From Dyella psychrodurans (GTDB taxonomy: Bacteria; Pseudomonadota; Gammaproteobacteria; Xanthomonadales; Rhodanobacteraceae), in assembly GCF_003363265.1 (NCBI RefSeq), contig NZ_QRBF01000004.1, positions 310,001-374,000 of the forward strand: a stretch of DNA of 64,000 nt, written 5' to 3'. Below are positions 1 to 9,067 of this stretch, piece by piece; position 1 is the first letter of the stretch, and each line of letters starts with the position of its first letter. Below the pieces are notes generated by a model. It did no database searches and was not told the DNA's origin. It saw only the letters and a program-made list of their open reading frames with translations. The position numbers and the translations under genes are program-made.

Positions 1-1007
1 TGCTGGGTTTGTTCCGCGTTCGCCATCCCGTCCCCGACGATCAGCCGATGGTGAGTATCGTCATCCCCACGCGAGACAAGATGGAGCTTTTGCGCAGATG
101 CGTCGATTCGATTCTGGAGCGGACGACGTACAAAAACTACGAGATCGTGGTTGTCGACAATCAATCGAGCGAAGATGCTTCGCTCGATTACCTGCGCTCC
201 ATTTCAGAATATCCCCGTGTTCGCATTCTAAAGCACGATCATCCGTTCAATTATTCGCGGATAAACAACGAGGCGGTGAAGCATTGCCACGGTAAGCTGA
301 TTTGCCTTCTTAATAACGACATTGAAGTCATTACGCCTGGGTGGCTGGAGGAGCTCGTTGGTCACGCGTTGCGCCCCATGGTCGGTGCAGTGGGTGCGAT
401 GCTCTATTACCCCAACGACACTATTCAGCATGCGGGCGTCATCGTGGGTGTGCATGGGGTGGCGGCACATCCTTATTCAGCGCGCTCGCGTGGGTACAAC
501 GGGCAAATGGGGCGCGCGCGACTGACCCAGGCCATGAGTGCCGTGACGGCGGCCTGCCTGGTAGTGCGAAAGGACGTTTTCGAACGGATGGGAGGCCTTG
601 ATGAGTCGCTTCAGGTCGCTTTTAACGACGTGGATTTTTGTCTGCGGCTGCGCCAGCACGGCTATACCAATGTCTGGACTCCTTTCGCGGAACTCTATCA
701 TTGGGAGTCGGCGTCGCGCGGAGTCGAGGACACGTCGGAAAAACAAGACCGCTTTGATGGTGAAGTCAATTTCATGGTGGGTCGATGGTCTAAACAACTC
801 CGTGCCGACCCTTATTACAACCCCAATTTGACGCTGTCCGGCGAACCTTTCACGCTCGCATTTCCGCCGCGGGATGGTCTCTTCATTGATGCAGAGGAAC
901 AGGTGGAGCTCGTCGACGAGCTGCTTGCCGCTCGCGGGTCGCGCGCAGCCGTCGGCGTGACCATGGATATGGTGGGCATGCGTGGAGCAGAATCAGGCCT
1001 GGAATGA
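1..1007 (+). CDS. Glycosyltransferase family 2 protein, 5' end outside window
   Basis: GT2 (GT-A fold) transferase that would add a sugar from a nucleotide donor during surface polysaccharide assembly in the cytoplasm. The domain begins about 15 residues in with MVSIVIPTRDKMELLRRC. It then shows the donor-binding stretch VVVDNQSS, the metal-site region CLLNNDIEVITPGW and an acceptor-side segment FNDVDFCLRLRQHG. The frame is open to base 1, and the first start-like codon (TTG at 9) leaves an unusually short lead-in. Related proteins usually carry another domain upstream of this motif, so I read it as the C-terminal part of a longer protein. The stop is at 1005-1007, and the dioxygenase gene follows directly on the same strand. 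The acceptor and sugar cannot be told from sequence. Confidence 0.85.
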   Translation, partial: LGLFRVRHPVPDDQPMVSIVIPTRDKMELLRRCVDSILERTTYKNYEIVVVDNQSSEDASLDYLRSISEYPRVRILKHDHPFNYSRINNEAVKHCHGKLICLLNNDIEVITPGWLEELVGHALRPMVGAVGAMLYYPNDTIQHAGVIVGVHGVAAHPYSARSRGYNGQMGRARLTQAMSAVTAACLVVRKDVFERMGGLDESLQVAFNDVDFCLRLRQHGYTNVWTPFAELYHWESASRGVEDTSEKQDRFDGEVNFMVGRWSKQLRADPYYNPNLTLSGEPFTLAFPPRDGLFIDAEEQVELVDELLAARGSRAAVGVTMDMVGMRGAESGLE

Positions 1008-1044
1008 GATAAGTGCGGCTCGATGCACTTGGTGCGGAAACAAA

Positions 1045-2082
1045 ATGATGCTTGAGCAAGATTCCATTGAAAGCAATCTGATTCTTGCAAGGACGCATAT
1101 GCAGCGCGGGCATTTTACCGATGCCATCGCGCTGCTAAGGCGTTGCAATCGTCAGAACCGCCACGTGCTGTACGAACAGTTGCTGGCTCAATGCCAGTAC
1201 GAGATTTACGTGGCAGAGCCCCCCCGGGCGAGCAACGTGCTGCCCTGGCCGGAGCAAATCGACGATGTATTCGCCGGCGCGTCCGGCTTGCCTGAGATCC
1301 GGGCCGACCAGCTGAATGCGCGAACGCTCGCCGCGGGGATCCAGTATCACGGCGCGCTGATCGTGCGTGGCTTGCTGACCGAATCCAAGGCGTCGGAGAT
1401 GGCTGCGGGGGTTCGTCGCACCCTGGATTCTTGCGGGGAGTGGCATCAAAAGGGACAGCCGGCATTCGAATCGCCTTGGTATTGGCGGTTGCCATTGTCC
1501 GAGGAATGCGAACTCGCTCAAGCGCGGTTTTGGGTGGAAGGAGCTTGCGGCGTATGGACGGTCGACTCACCCCGCATGCTTTTCGACCTCACGGAGACGT
1601 TGGGGCAAGTTGGAGTGATTGACGCGATTGCCGGATATTTCGGGGAGCGGCCGCTTCTTTCGGTAGGAAAGTCGACGTTACGTTGTGTGCCGAGCACGAT
1701 ACGCGTCGCCGACTGGCATCAGGACGGTGCATTCATGGGCGGCGACATCCGCAGCGTGAACGTCTGGCTGAGTCTGTCGCATTGTGGGGAAGACGCGTCC
1801 GGCCTGGAGGTGTTGCCGCGGCGGCTGCCTCGTGTGCTGCCTACAGGAACGCATGGTGCCAATTTTGAGTGGTCGGTCGGGCCTGGCATGGTGGAGTTGG
1901 CCGGGGAGGGCATGAGCACGGTCAGTCCGGTGTTCGCTCCCGGCGATGCCATGCTGTTCGATCATTATTTTCTGCATCGCACGGGCATACCGGAGGCGAT
2001 CGCCAAAGATCGGTATGCCATCGAATCCTGGTTCTTCGCACCCTCTGCGTATCCGCAGCAGCAATTGCCGTTGTGGCTGTGA
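1045..2082 (+). CDS. Phytanoyl-CoA dioxygenase (PhyH)-like Fe(II)/2-oxoglutarate oxygenase
   Basis: Likely a non-haem Fe(II)/2-oxoglutarate-dependent oxygenase. The iron triad is visible as H-x-D in DWHQDGAFMGG (His codon 1717, Asp codon 1723) and a distal His in DHYFLHRTG (codon 1975). The first 50 or so residues (ARTHMQRGHFTDAIALLRRC) look like one helical TPR-like hairpin, which is unusual for PhyH. I chose the tandem ATGs at 1045/1048. The frame stays open to a GTG at 982, but that start would overlap the preceding glycosyltransferase. Its place in a glycan cluster suggests hydroxylation or another oxidative modification of a sugar or lipid carrier, which is inference. A second PhyH protein lies at 41084-41965. 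Confidence 0.75.
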   Translation: MMLEQDSIESNLILARTHMQRGHFTDAIALLRRCNRQNRHVLYEQLLAQCQYEIYVAEPPRASNVLPWPEQIDDVFAGASGLPEIRADQLNARTLAAGIQYHGALIVRGLLTESKASEMAAGVRRTLDSCGEWHQKGQPAFESPWYWRLPLSEECELAQARFWVEGACGVWTVDSPRMLFDLTETLGQVGVIDAIAGYFGERPLLSVGKSTLRCVPSTIRVADWHQDGAFMGGDIRSVNVWLSLSHCGEDASGLEVLPRRLPRVLPTGTHGANFEWSVGPGMVELAGEGMSTVSPVFAPGDAMLFDHYFLHRTGIPEAIAKDRYAIESWFFAPSAYPQQQLPLWL

Positions 2083-2126
2083 AAGTGCGTTGAAGCGCAG
2101 GGCGCGCAGCGGGCGAATAGGGAGTC

Positions 2127-3005
2127 TCAGTGCAAGGGTTGCCGCTCCAGCTCGGCAATCCGGCGGCTCAGTGTTTCGATGACGTCGCGCGCGCGCTCAA
2201 GGGCTTGCGTGCGGCGACTGAGACAAGTCTCGGTCTGTGCCAGGATGGCGCGCAGGTGCATGCTGTCGGTTTCGATCGCCACGCATGCATCGAGCAGGCT
2301 TTCCGCAGTGAAGAAGCTGTCGATCAGTCGTCGCAGTTCAGGCGTCATGCGAGCCGCGGGAACCATGATGCCCAGGCCGTTGAAAAACGGCAGTTTGCGA
2401 AAGTGGAACTCGATGCCGGCGCTTGCCATGTAATCCTCGATGGCGGTAAGTACGCCATTGCGCGGACCGCCTTCGTGAAGCGCATTGGCGAGCACGCCAT
2501 TCATGCCTTGCTCGACCAGTTCGTTGACGCCCGGCAACATGCCTCGATAGGCATAGGGATGCTTTTGCGAGGCTTCCAGGTCGTCCGGGTTGTAGTACAT
2601 ATCGCGTCGCGCATAAGGCCAGGCGACGTCGTGCGATATCACGATCGGTGGCGCCAGGCCCGCCATTTCCGCTCTTGCATGCAAGAGGTTTAGCTCGCTG
2701 TAGACCGTGGCCCAGTTGTGGTCGCCATCGATGAGGGCGATGTCGGGCGTGTCGAGTTGTGGAATGACCGCGACGCTTTTCAGCGGATGATAGCGATAGT
2801 GTTCCGTGCCGAACTGTCGAAGCACATCATGCAGGCTCGGCTTCGGTGCCGGATCGACGATATCTGCGAACGCGCCTTTGTTCTGGCAGTACTCCAGAAT
2901 GTTGCGCGTATTCCAACCCGAGTCGGCGCCTATTTCCAAAAGTCGATTGGGCTGCACGACATCAATCAGAGGCCGGATATAGCGGTGCCAAAAGCGGTTC
3001 ATCAA
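2127..3005 (-). CDS. Class I SAM-dependent methyltransferase (Methyltransf_24/CmcI-like) with C-terminal coiled coil
   Basis: Rossmann-type methyltransferase. Motif I is LLEIGADSGWNT near residue 22, the acidic motif IALIDGDHNW lies near residue 90, and VISHDVAWPY follows near 125; this pattern is typical of the Methyltransf_24/CmcI-like family. The last 40 or so residues (LAQTETCLSRRTQALERARD onward) form heptads and probably a short coiled coil. Its start codon overlaps the stop of the upstream 814-aa transferase by four bases, so the two are translationally coupled. It probably methylates a sugar in the surface glycan. The 3' end faces the PhyH-like gene, with a 44-bp convergent gap. Confidence 0.7.
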   Translation of the reverse strand: MMNRFWHRYIRPLIDVVQPNRLLEIGADSGWNTRNILEYCQNKGAFADIVDPAPKPSLHDVLRQFGTEHYRYHPLKSVAVIPQLDTPDIALIDGDHNWATVYSELNLLHARAEMAGLAPPIVISHDVAWPYARRDMYYNPDDLEASQKHPYAYRGMLPGVNELVEQGMNGVLANALHEGGPRNGVLTAIEDYMASAGIEFHFRKLPFFNGLGIMVPAARMTPELRRLIDSFFTAESLLDACVAIETDSMHLRAILAQTETCLSRRTQALERARDVIETLSRRIAELERQPLH

Positions 3006-5413
3006 GCGTTCTCCCGGAGTGACGGCGCGGAAGGAATCTCGTCCAGCGCAGGGTCGTAGTGTATGGCGTTGACGGTCCCTCCGATCTTGCGCAGATAGCC
3101 GAATGGACAGGTGCTGATCAGCTGCCTGTTCCAGCTCCGGTCAATAACGAAGGTGCTGTTGCGGGCAAATTCGCGAACGATCTGCAGCGGGTCTCGATTC
3201 GAATATCCCAGCCAAGGTTGTCCGAAGAGCGTGCCGAGGCATACAAGGTACGATCGATAGGAAACCAATGCTCCATAGGCCTGGAGCGACGCTAGAGAGA
3301 GTGTTTCTGACCGCATCACGTCATACAGCACCAGCACGGACTCGGCGCTGCCCGTCCAATGTCGCACGGTAGCCAGGGTATGCATATCGTCGGCTTGTTC
3401 GTGCAGGACGGTCAGCCGCGACATCGGCATCGCGGGTAGCGACACTGGGTTCACGCAAAGCATGCGACTGCCTTCACTGCGCATGGCGCAAAGCGTCGAG
3501 TCGATAAAGCCGATCAGCCCTGCTTCCGCGCCGACCGCAATAATGGCGTCGGGACGCAATTGATGGATGATTTCCTGAAGGCTCATCAGGTCGGCCGGAG
3601 CAACGCCGGCAGGTTCTCCCATCCATGTGACGCTTTCTTGCAGTCCGCACTCCGCATACACCGACTGGAGGTAGGTCTGTGCGCCATCGTCGAAATGAAC
3701 TGGCAGTTGCCCCGGACGTATCTGCCCGGTGATGCCAAGACGTAGAGGAATCAGACTGCGCTGGCGAATGCCGGTAGCGAATTCGGACCGCAGGCTGCCG
3801 TGAAATTGCAGGCGAGAGGGAGGGACACCGTTAAATTCCTTGCCACGCAGCGCGCGATAGGCATTGGCGTAGGAACGAACGCGCACGTCTTTCTCTGTGT
3901 CTTCCACGTTGGTGGTAGTGCCGCCGTGGAATTGATGGAAGCTCGCTTCCCCGACGAGAGACACCAGAGGACCCCTGGCATTTTCACTAGCACGATGCCA
4001 AAGATCCAGATTCGCAAAACCGCCCCCGGCTTGATCGAACGCTTCGTCCATCCCGCCGATGCGGTCATAAAGCGATGTGGGCAGCATCAGGCAATTGCTT
4101 TCGCTGAGACCTTCGAGCCATGGCTCAGGCCCCTCACCGATCGGTGCGCTGATGCGGAACAATTCATACCCGTTGTTCGGCCACTGGATGCGCTCGAACA
4201 GGCGATCTTCCATGTGTTGCGAATATCCGGCGACGGCGAGCCAGCGCTGATCGCCCCCGACAAACCAGTGGCGGACAGCAACCACGGCATCGGCGTGTTG
4301 GGTCCATGTTTGCCGTGCCGCCCGAAACACGCCGGGGGTCAGCAAATGAGCGCCATCAATCATGATCGCGAGGTAATCCCCTCGCGCCTGAAGGGCGGCT
4401 TCGTTGATCGCGGCACAGGGGGACGCCAGTTGGCGGCTGGGCCGCAACAGGCGAAACTGAGGGCCGAAGCTTGCGATCCATGCCGGATCGAGCGGAGGGT
4501 TGGATCCGTTGTCAATGCACAGGACTTCGTAGTCGAAGTCCTGTGCATCCTCCTGATAGCGTTGGCTCAGCGACGTCAGCGTTCGTTCGGCTTCGCGCCG
4601 CATGTTGTAGAAGTTGACGATGACCGAGAGCGTGACTTTCTGCGTTACCGGTGTGCGGCTCAGGGGAGCAGGGCCGGGCGAGTGTTGCGCCGATCCGATC
4701 CCGGGGCCGAGCACGCGCATGGTGAAAGGCCGTGCGAGCACCGTGGCACCCGTATCACTGCGCCTAAGATCCAAGGTATGCAGTTCGCCGTCGCACAGTT
4801 CAGGTGGCAGTGCCGCCTCGAATCCGCAACAGCCGTCTCCCTGCCGCAGTTCGGCGAGATCCCCGCGCCATTGATTCGTATCGAGGCGCAATATTTCGCG
4901 CCCGGATTCGTGCAGCGACAGGCTCAGGGGGCGGTTCGCAGGAGCCAGCCAGTACGCCCATCCGCGGATGCGTGCCGGACCGCATTGATCGAGGGAGCCG
5001 CAAAGATCCGTCGTGGAGATGGGTATGGGCAGCACGTCGGTGTTGCCTGGGCGGTCAGCCATCCCGTGGGGCAGTGCGGGGATCGTCAATGGGCTGCCTT
5101 GCAGGCCATGGCTCATGCCATCAGGGGTGACTGCCGTAATGGTCAGCTCAGTTCCCGCCGGCGGCATGGGGCCGAGTGTCGCAACAAATCCGCAATAGCC
5201 TCCTCGCTTCTCCGCCTGGGCGAGATCCGGGCGGAACAGGTGGGCTTCGGCGGTACCCCATACCCGATCACCGGATCGGACCTCGACATGGAGGGGGGCC
5301 TCGTCGGGAACGTCCGGTACCCATGCCCATCCCCTCAAGGCGGATCCTTCCAAGCCATCCACGACTCCTTCCACAGGATTGTTGCGAGTGGGACGGCGTC
5401 GGATTTTCAGCAT
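3002..5413 (-). CDS. Multidomain glycosyltransferase: two beta-sandwich modules, GT2 domain, CmcI-like domain
   Basis: Residue numbers count from a TTG at 5446, the upstream limit of the frame; I prefer the ATG at 5413 (MLKIRRRP), though neither start has a clear ribosome site. Two related N-terminal modules (about 24-120 and 150-245) share RGWA, an [F/W]R-x-DL element and C[C/G]F. A GT2 domain starts near 271 with TLSVIVNFYN and includes VLCIDNGSNPP. Where a DxD motif is expected it reads MIDGAH, an atypical metal site. The last 200 or so residues resemble cephalosporin hydroxylase (CmcI)-type proteins: FGQPWLGYSNRDPLQIVREF, then CPFGYLRKIGG. The protein would combine sugar transfer with a methyltransferase-fold module. 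It is translated just before the 292-aa methyltransferase. Acceptor and donor are unknown. Confidence 0.75.
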   Translation of the reverse strand: MLKIRRRPTRNNPVEGVVDGLEGSALRGWAWVPDVPDEAPLHVEVRSGDRVWGTAEAHLFRPDLAQAEKRGGYCGFVATLGPMPPAGTELTITAVTPDGMSHGLQGSPLTIPALPHGMADRPGNTDVLPIPISTTDLCGSLDQCGPARIRGWAYWLAPANRPLSLSLHESGREILRLDTNQWRGDLAELRQGDGCCGFEAALPPELCDGELHTLDLRRSDTGATVLARPFTMRVLGPGIGSAQHSPGPAPLSRTPVTQKVTLSVIVNFYNMRREAERTLTSLSQRYQEDAQDFDYEVLCIDNGSNPPLDPAWIASFGPQFRLLRPSRQLASPCAAINEAALQARGDYLAIMIDGAHLLTPGVFRAARQTWTQHADAVVAVRHWFVGGDQRWLAVAGYSQHMEDRLFERIQWPNNGYELFRISAPIGEGPEPWLEGLSESNCLMLPTSLYDRIGGMDEAFDQAGGGFANLDLWHRASENARGPLVSLVGEASFHQFHGGTTTNVEDTEKDVRVRSYANAYRALRGKEFNGVPPSRLQFHGSLRSEFATGIRQRSLIPLRLGITGQIRPGQLPVHFDDGAQTYLQSVYAECGLQESVTWMGEPAGVAPADLMSLQEIIHQLRPDAIIAVGAEAGLIGFIDSTLCAMRSEGSRMLCVNPVSLPAMPMSRLTVLHEQADDMHTLATVRHWTGSAESVLVLYDVMRSETLSLASLQAYGALVSYRSYLVCLGTLFGQPWLGYSNRDPLQIVREFARNSTFVIDRSWNRQLISTCPFGYLRKIGGTVNAIHYDPALDEIPSAPSLRENA

Positions 5414-5626
5414 GAGAGGGGTACCAGCGGGGCAAGGAGGGATCAAAAGATCACGTTTTCAACGTGAATTGGCAACACGCAAGCGTATGGTGCGCCGCAT
5501 TTCATCTCAAGGCGGTAGAGCCAGGTATCGGCTGGCTGAACAGGGCTTTCAGGTATGCGTTCGGTAATGGCCGGTACGGCAAGGTAAGATTACAGTTTTA
5601 TCTCTGACACAACGAAATCGGACGCC
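5414..5626. promoter_or_regulatory. Divergent intergenic region between the 814-aa transferase gene and metB
   Basis: This region must hold the promoters of both divergent genes. A dyad CACGTT-TTC-AACGTG sits at 5452-5466, close to the minus-strand start, beside GATCAAAAGATC (5441-5452). I found no convincing -35/-10 pair for metB, although TAAGAT and TTTTAT hexamers lie around 5585-5600. Confidence 0.3.
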
Positions 5627-6802
5627 ATGGCAGCCAAGAAGAGTCGTAGCAAGGTGAACGTCCTGGGTCTGGGGACGCGGGCAATCCACGCGGGCCAACA
5701 TCCCGACCCTTCCACAGGGGCGATCATGACCCCGATCTACGCCACGTCGACTTACGTGCAGGAAAGTCCAGGGAAGCACAAGGGTTACGAATATTCGCGC
5801 ACGCAGAACCCCACGCGCATGGCTTACGAGCGCTGCGTTGCGGATCTTGAAGGAGGAAAGGCGGGATTCGCTTTCGGATCCGGTCTGGCGGCCGCGGCCA
5901 CGGTGCTGGATCTGCTCGATTCGGGCAGCCATGTCATTGCCATGGACGACCTGTACGGCGGTACCTACCGATTGTTCGAACGGGTTCGTCGCCGCTCGGC
6001 GGGACTGGATTTCAGTTTCATCGATCTTAATGACGATGAAGCGCTCAAGAGTGTCCTCAAGCCCAACACGCGCATGATTTGGGCGGAGACACCCACCAAC
6101 CCGATGCTTAAGCTGGTGGACCTCGCCAAAGTCGCCCGGTTTGCAAAGAAACACGGACTCATCCTGGTCGTGGACAACACCTTCTGTTCGCCGATGCTGC
6201 AGCGGCCGTTGGAACATGGGGCCGATCTGGTACTGCACTCGGCCACCAAATACCTTAATGGTCATTCGGATATGGTTGGCGGCGTCGTTGTGGCCGGGTC
6301 AAAGGCGCTGGCCGAACAGATGGCTTTCTTGCAGAACTCAGTGGGTGCCGTGGGTGGTCCCTTCGATGCGTTCCTTGCCATGCGCGGACTCAAGACCTTG
6401 CATCTGAGGATGAAGGCGCATTGCGAAAATGCGTCGGAGCTCGCGAGCTGGCTGGCCAAGCACGAAGCTGTGCAGCGAGTGATCTATCCGGGTTTGAAAA
6501 GCCATGCGCAGCACGCCCTGGCGGGCCGGCAGATGGATGGCTTCGGCGGCATCATAAGCATCGAAGTAAAGGGCGGGCTCAAGAAGGCGCGCCGCGTGCT
6601 GGAGCGCTGCGAACTATTCGCGCTCGCGGAATCCCTTGGTGGCGTGGAAAGTCTGATCGAGCACCCGGCCATCATGACCCATGCCTCCGTACCGGCTGCT
6701 AATCGCAAGAGGCTGGGCATCAGCGACGGCCTGATCAGGTTGTCGGTGGGTGTGGAAAACCTGGCTGACTTGAAAGCAGAGCTTTCGATGGCCCTTGCGT
6801 AA
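5627..6802 (+). CDS. metB: Cystathionine gamma-synthase/gamma-lyase family PLP enzyme (left border of LPS locus)
   Basis: PLP-dependent trans-sulfuration enzyme of the Cys/Met metabolism family, of normal length (391 aa). Visible family marks are YSRTQNPTR, the pocket segment FGSGLAAAA, VVDNTFCSP and the PLP lysine K208 in HSATKYLNGHSD. The C-terminus LIEHPAIMTHASV and GLIRLSVGVE completes the fold. Sequence alone does not separate cystathionine gamma-synthase (methionine synthesis) from gamma-lyase (cysteine synthesis). I use metB because this gene borders the Xanthomonas LPS locus under that name. The lead-in between the divergent transferase and this start is about 200 bp. I saw no AGACGTCT-type met box in it, although a MetJ homologue is encoded at 48711. 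Confidence 0.92.
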   Translation: MAAKKSRSKVNVLGLGTRAIHAGQHPDPSTGAIMTPIYATSTYVQESPGKHKGYEYSRTQNPTRMAYERCVADLEGGKAGFAFGSGLAAAATVLDLLDSGSHVIAMDDLYGGTYRLFERVRRRSAGLDFSFIDLNDDEALKSVLKPNTRMIWAETPTNPMLKLVDLAKVARFAKKHGLILVVDNTFCSPMLQRPLEHGADLVLHSATKYLNGHSDMVGGVVVAGSKALAEQMAFLQNSVGAVGGPFDAFLAMRGLKTLHLRMKAHCENASELASWLAKHEAVQRVIYPGLKSHAQHALAGRQMDGFGGIISIEVKGGLKKARRVLERCELFALAESLGGVESLIEHPAIMTHASVPAANRKRLGISDGLIRLSVGVENLADLKAELSMALA

Positions 6803-6852
6803 CGACCATCTTCGAATAGATGGCTTAAATCGATTTGCCTGGAGTGTTTTGA

Positions 6853-7683
6853 ATGGATCCTCACCTTTCCCAGCCGACATCACCGTGGGCGATGATAAGG
6901 ACGATCTGGCGTCATCGGGCGTTGATAATGCAGATGACGGTGCGCGACGTGGTGGGGCGTTACCGTGGGTCTTTCATGGGTTTGACGTGGTCGTTCTTCA
7001 ACCCGTTGCTCATGTTGCTGATCTATACGTTCGTATTCACCACCGTGTTTCACTCGCGCTGGGGAATCGGAGCGTCCGCAGGAAAGGTCGATTTCGCGAT
7101 TGTGCTGTTTATCGGCATGATCGTTTACTCGATATTTGCGGACAATATCAATCGCGCGCCGATGTTGATCGTATCGAACGTCAACTACGTCAAGCGTGTG
7201 GTTTTTCCGCTGGAGGTGCTGCCGGTCATCGCCATGGGGGCATCGATTTTTCACTGCCTCATTAGTTTGCTGGTGTGGCTTCTGGCCTATTTGCTGCTGG
7301 TCGGCGTACCCCACCTTACGGCGTTGCTGTTTCCCATAGTGATCCTTCCCTTTGTGCTGGGGATCCTTGGGGCAAGCTGGTTCCTGGCGTCGATCGGCGT
7401 GTTTTTGCGTGACGTAGCGCAAACCACCGGAATCCTCACCACCGCGCTGATGTTCCTGGCGCCGGTTTTCTATTCGATCGACAACCTGCCCCCCAAATTC
7501 AAGGCAGTCATCCTCATCAATCCTGCAACGTTCATTATCGAGCAGGCGCGCATCGTTCTTGTCTGGGGGCAAGCACCGGACTGGGCGGGGTTGGGTATTT
7601 ATTCGTTGATCAGCGCGATAGTCGCCTGGCTAGGCTACTGGTGGTTCCAAAAGACTCGCAAAGGATTCGCGGATGTACTCTGA
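6853..7683 (+). CDS. wzm: ABC transporter permease for O-antigen/polysaccharide export
   Basis: Inner-membrane permease of an ABC-2 type polysaccharide exporter; with Wzt it moves the undecaprenyl-linked O-antigen chain to the periplasm. The N-terminus WRHRALIMQMTVRDVVGRYRG is a cytoplasmic coupling helix typical of Wzm/KpsM/TagG permeases. About six hydrophobic spans follow, for example FNPLLMLLIYTFVFTTVF, FAIVLFIGMIVYSIFA and LTTALMFLAPVFYSI. Length (276 aa) is normal. Its 3' end overlaps the wzt start by 11 bases, so the two subunits are co-translated. An ABC-type (Wzm/Wzt) rather than Wzx/Wzy route means chain synthesis is completed on the cytoplasmic face. Confidence 0.93.
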   Translation: MDPHLSQPTSPWAMIRTIWRHRALIMQMTVRDVVGRYRGSFMGLTWSFFNPLLMLLIYTFVFTTVFHSRWGIGASAGKVDFAIVLFIGMIVYSIFADNINRAPMLIVSNVNYVKRVVFPLEVLPVIAMGASIFHCLISLLVWLLAYLLLVGVPHLTALLFPIVILPFVLGILGASWFLASIGVFLRDVAQTTGILTTALMFLAPVFYSIDNLPPKFKAVILINPATFIIEQARIVLVWGQAPDWAGLGIYSLISAIVAWLGYWWFQKTRKGFADVL

Positions 7684-9067
7684 AACGAACGCTATCGACA
7701 TCAAAAATGTCTCCAAGGCGTTTCCCGTGTACGAGCGCCCGCATCACCGTCTCGTCCAGATGCTTGCGCGGCGGAACAAGCAACGCTGGTATAACGAATT
7801 CACCGCGTTGCGTGATGTTTCCTTCAGCGTGCCCCACGGCGAAACGCTGGGCATTGTGGGTCGCAATGGATCGGGCAAGTCCACGTTGTTGCAGATCGTT
7901 TGCGGTACGCAGACGCCGACGGCTGGAGAGGTCAATGTCGACGGCCGTGTTGCCGCGTTGCTGGAGCTTGGCTCGGGATTCAATCCGGAGTTCACGGGTC
8001 GTGAAAATGTGTACCTCAATGGCGTCGTGCTTGGACTGGACCGCAGCGAAGTCGAAGAGCGCTTCGAAGCGATCGCGGCTTTCGCGGAAATCGGCGATTT
8101 CATGGAACGTCCGGTCCGCACATACTCCAGTGGCATGTATGTCCGGCTGGCCTTCGCTGTGGCGATCAATGTATCGCCGGACATTCTGATCGTCGACGAG
8201 GCGCTCTCCGTCGGCGACGAGGCCTTTCAGCGCAAGTGCTTCGCGCGAATCAATAAGATTCGCGAAAGCGGCGCCACGATACTTTTTGTTTCCCACTCCG
8301 CCAGTACGATCGTCGAGCTATGTGATCGCGCTGTCTTGCTCGATGGCGGCGAGCTCCTGGCCATCGGCAGTCCGAAGCACATCGTGTCGCGCTATCAAAA
8401 GCTGCTTTACTCGCCCGCGGATAAGGTGAAATCCATCCGGGACGCGATCAAGAGCGAATCCGATGCCGCCTCGGTGACCGGTAGCGCAACCGATTCGGCA
8501 GGCCCTGGCCATGGCGAGCACGCCGTCCAAAACCTGCGCGACACGGAAGAGGACGGAGAGAAGGCGTATTTTGAGGAAGGGCTTGTCCCCAAAAGTACCT
8601 TCCGATACGACGCCGTCGGCGCGAACATCCAGGATCCGCATATCGAGACATTGAGCGGAAAACGAGTGAATGTGCTCGAGGCGGGTAAAGACTATGAATA
8701 CGTATATACCGTCAAGTTCGAACGCTCCGCCACCAATGTCCGCTGCGGGATGCTCGTAAAGACCATTACAGGTCTGGATCTTGTCGGCTGCGTTACTTCG
8801 TGGTCGGGAGAGGGCATGCCCTATGTCGAAGCGGGCTCGTTGATCGAGGTTCGGTTTCGGTTCCCGTGCCTGTTTTCGTCGGGTGCATATTTCCTCAACG
8901 CCGGCGTTCAAGGTTGCATAGACGAAGAAGAGGTTTATCTCGACCGTTGGATAGATGTGGCCATGTTCAAAGTCATCCACGAGGCAGGGAGGCTCAGCAC
9001 CACCACCATCGACTTGAACATAAAACCTGAAATCAGTGTCCGTCACACTTCGATGGCTCATTCATGA
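7673..9067 (+). CDS. wzt: ABC transporter ATP-binding protein with C-terminal O-antigen-binding domain
   Basis: ATPase partner of Wzm. Walker A is GRNGSGKST (63-71), the ABC signature YSSGM (151-155), Walker B ILIVDE (171-176) and the switch His is in FVSHS (H208). The extra C-terminal part (about 295-455) fits the Wzt C-terminal beta-sandwich that recognises the modified non-reducing end of the O-chain (DVAMFKVIHEAGRLSTTTID near its end). A Ser/Asp/Glu-rich linker (about 252-290) separates the halves. The C-domain implies that chains are capped, for instance by methylation, before export, and methyltransferase and kinase-like modifiers are typical neighbours. The gene overlaps the next by four bases (ATGA). 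Confidence 0.93.
   Translation: MYSETNAIDIKNVSKAFPVYERPHHRLVQMLARRNKQRWYNEFTALRDVSFSVPHGETLGIVGRNGSGKSTLLQIVCGTQTPTAGEVNVDGRVAALLELGSGFNPEFTGRENVYLNGVVLGLDRSEVEERFEAIAAFAEIGDFMERPVRTYSSGMYVRLAFAVAINVSPDILIVDEALSVGDEAFQRKCFARINKIRESGATILFVSHSASTIVELCDRAVLLDGGELLAIGSPKHIVSRYQKLLYSPADKVKSIRDAIKSESDAASVTGSATDSAGPGHGEHAVQNLRDTEEDGEKAYFEEGLVPKSTFRYDAVGANIQDPHIETLSGKRVNVLEAGKDYEYVYTVKFERSATNVRCGMLVKTITGLDLVGCVTSWSGEGMPYVEAGSLIEVRFRFPCLFSSGAYFLNAGVQGCIDEEEVYLDRWIDVAMFKVIHEAGRLSTTTIDLNIKPEISVRHTSMAHS

Noticed and set aside
3800-5467. 555-codon plus-strand frame opposite the 814-aa transferase
   Set aside because: It lies antisense to a gene with clear GT2 and CmcI-like motifs and shows no domain of its own; it is a shadow of high-GC third positions.
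5549-6265. 238-codon minus-strand frame over metB
   Set aside because: Antisense to strongly conserved PLP-enzyme motifs; no recognisable protein features.
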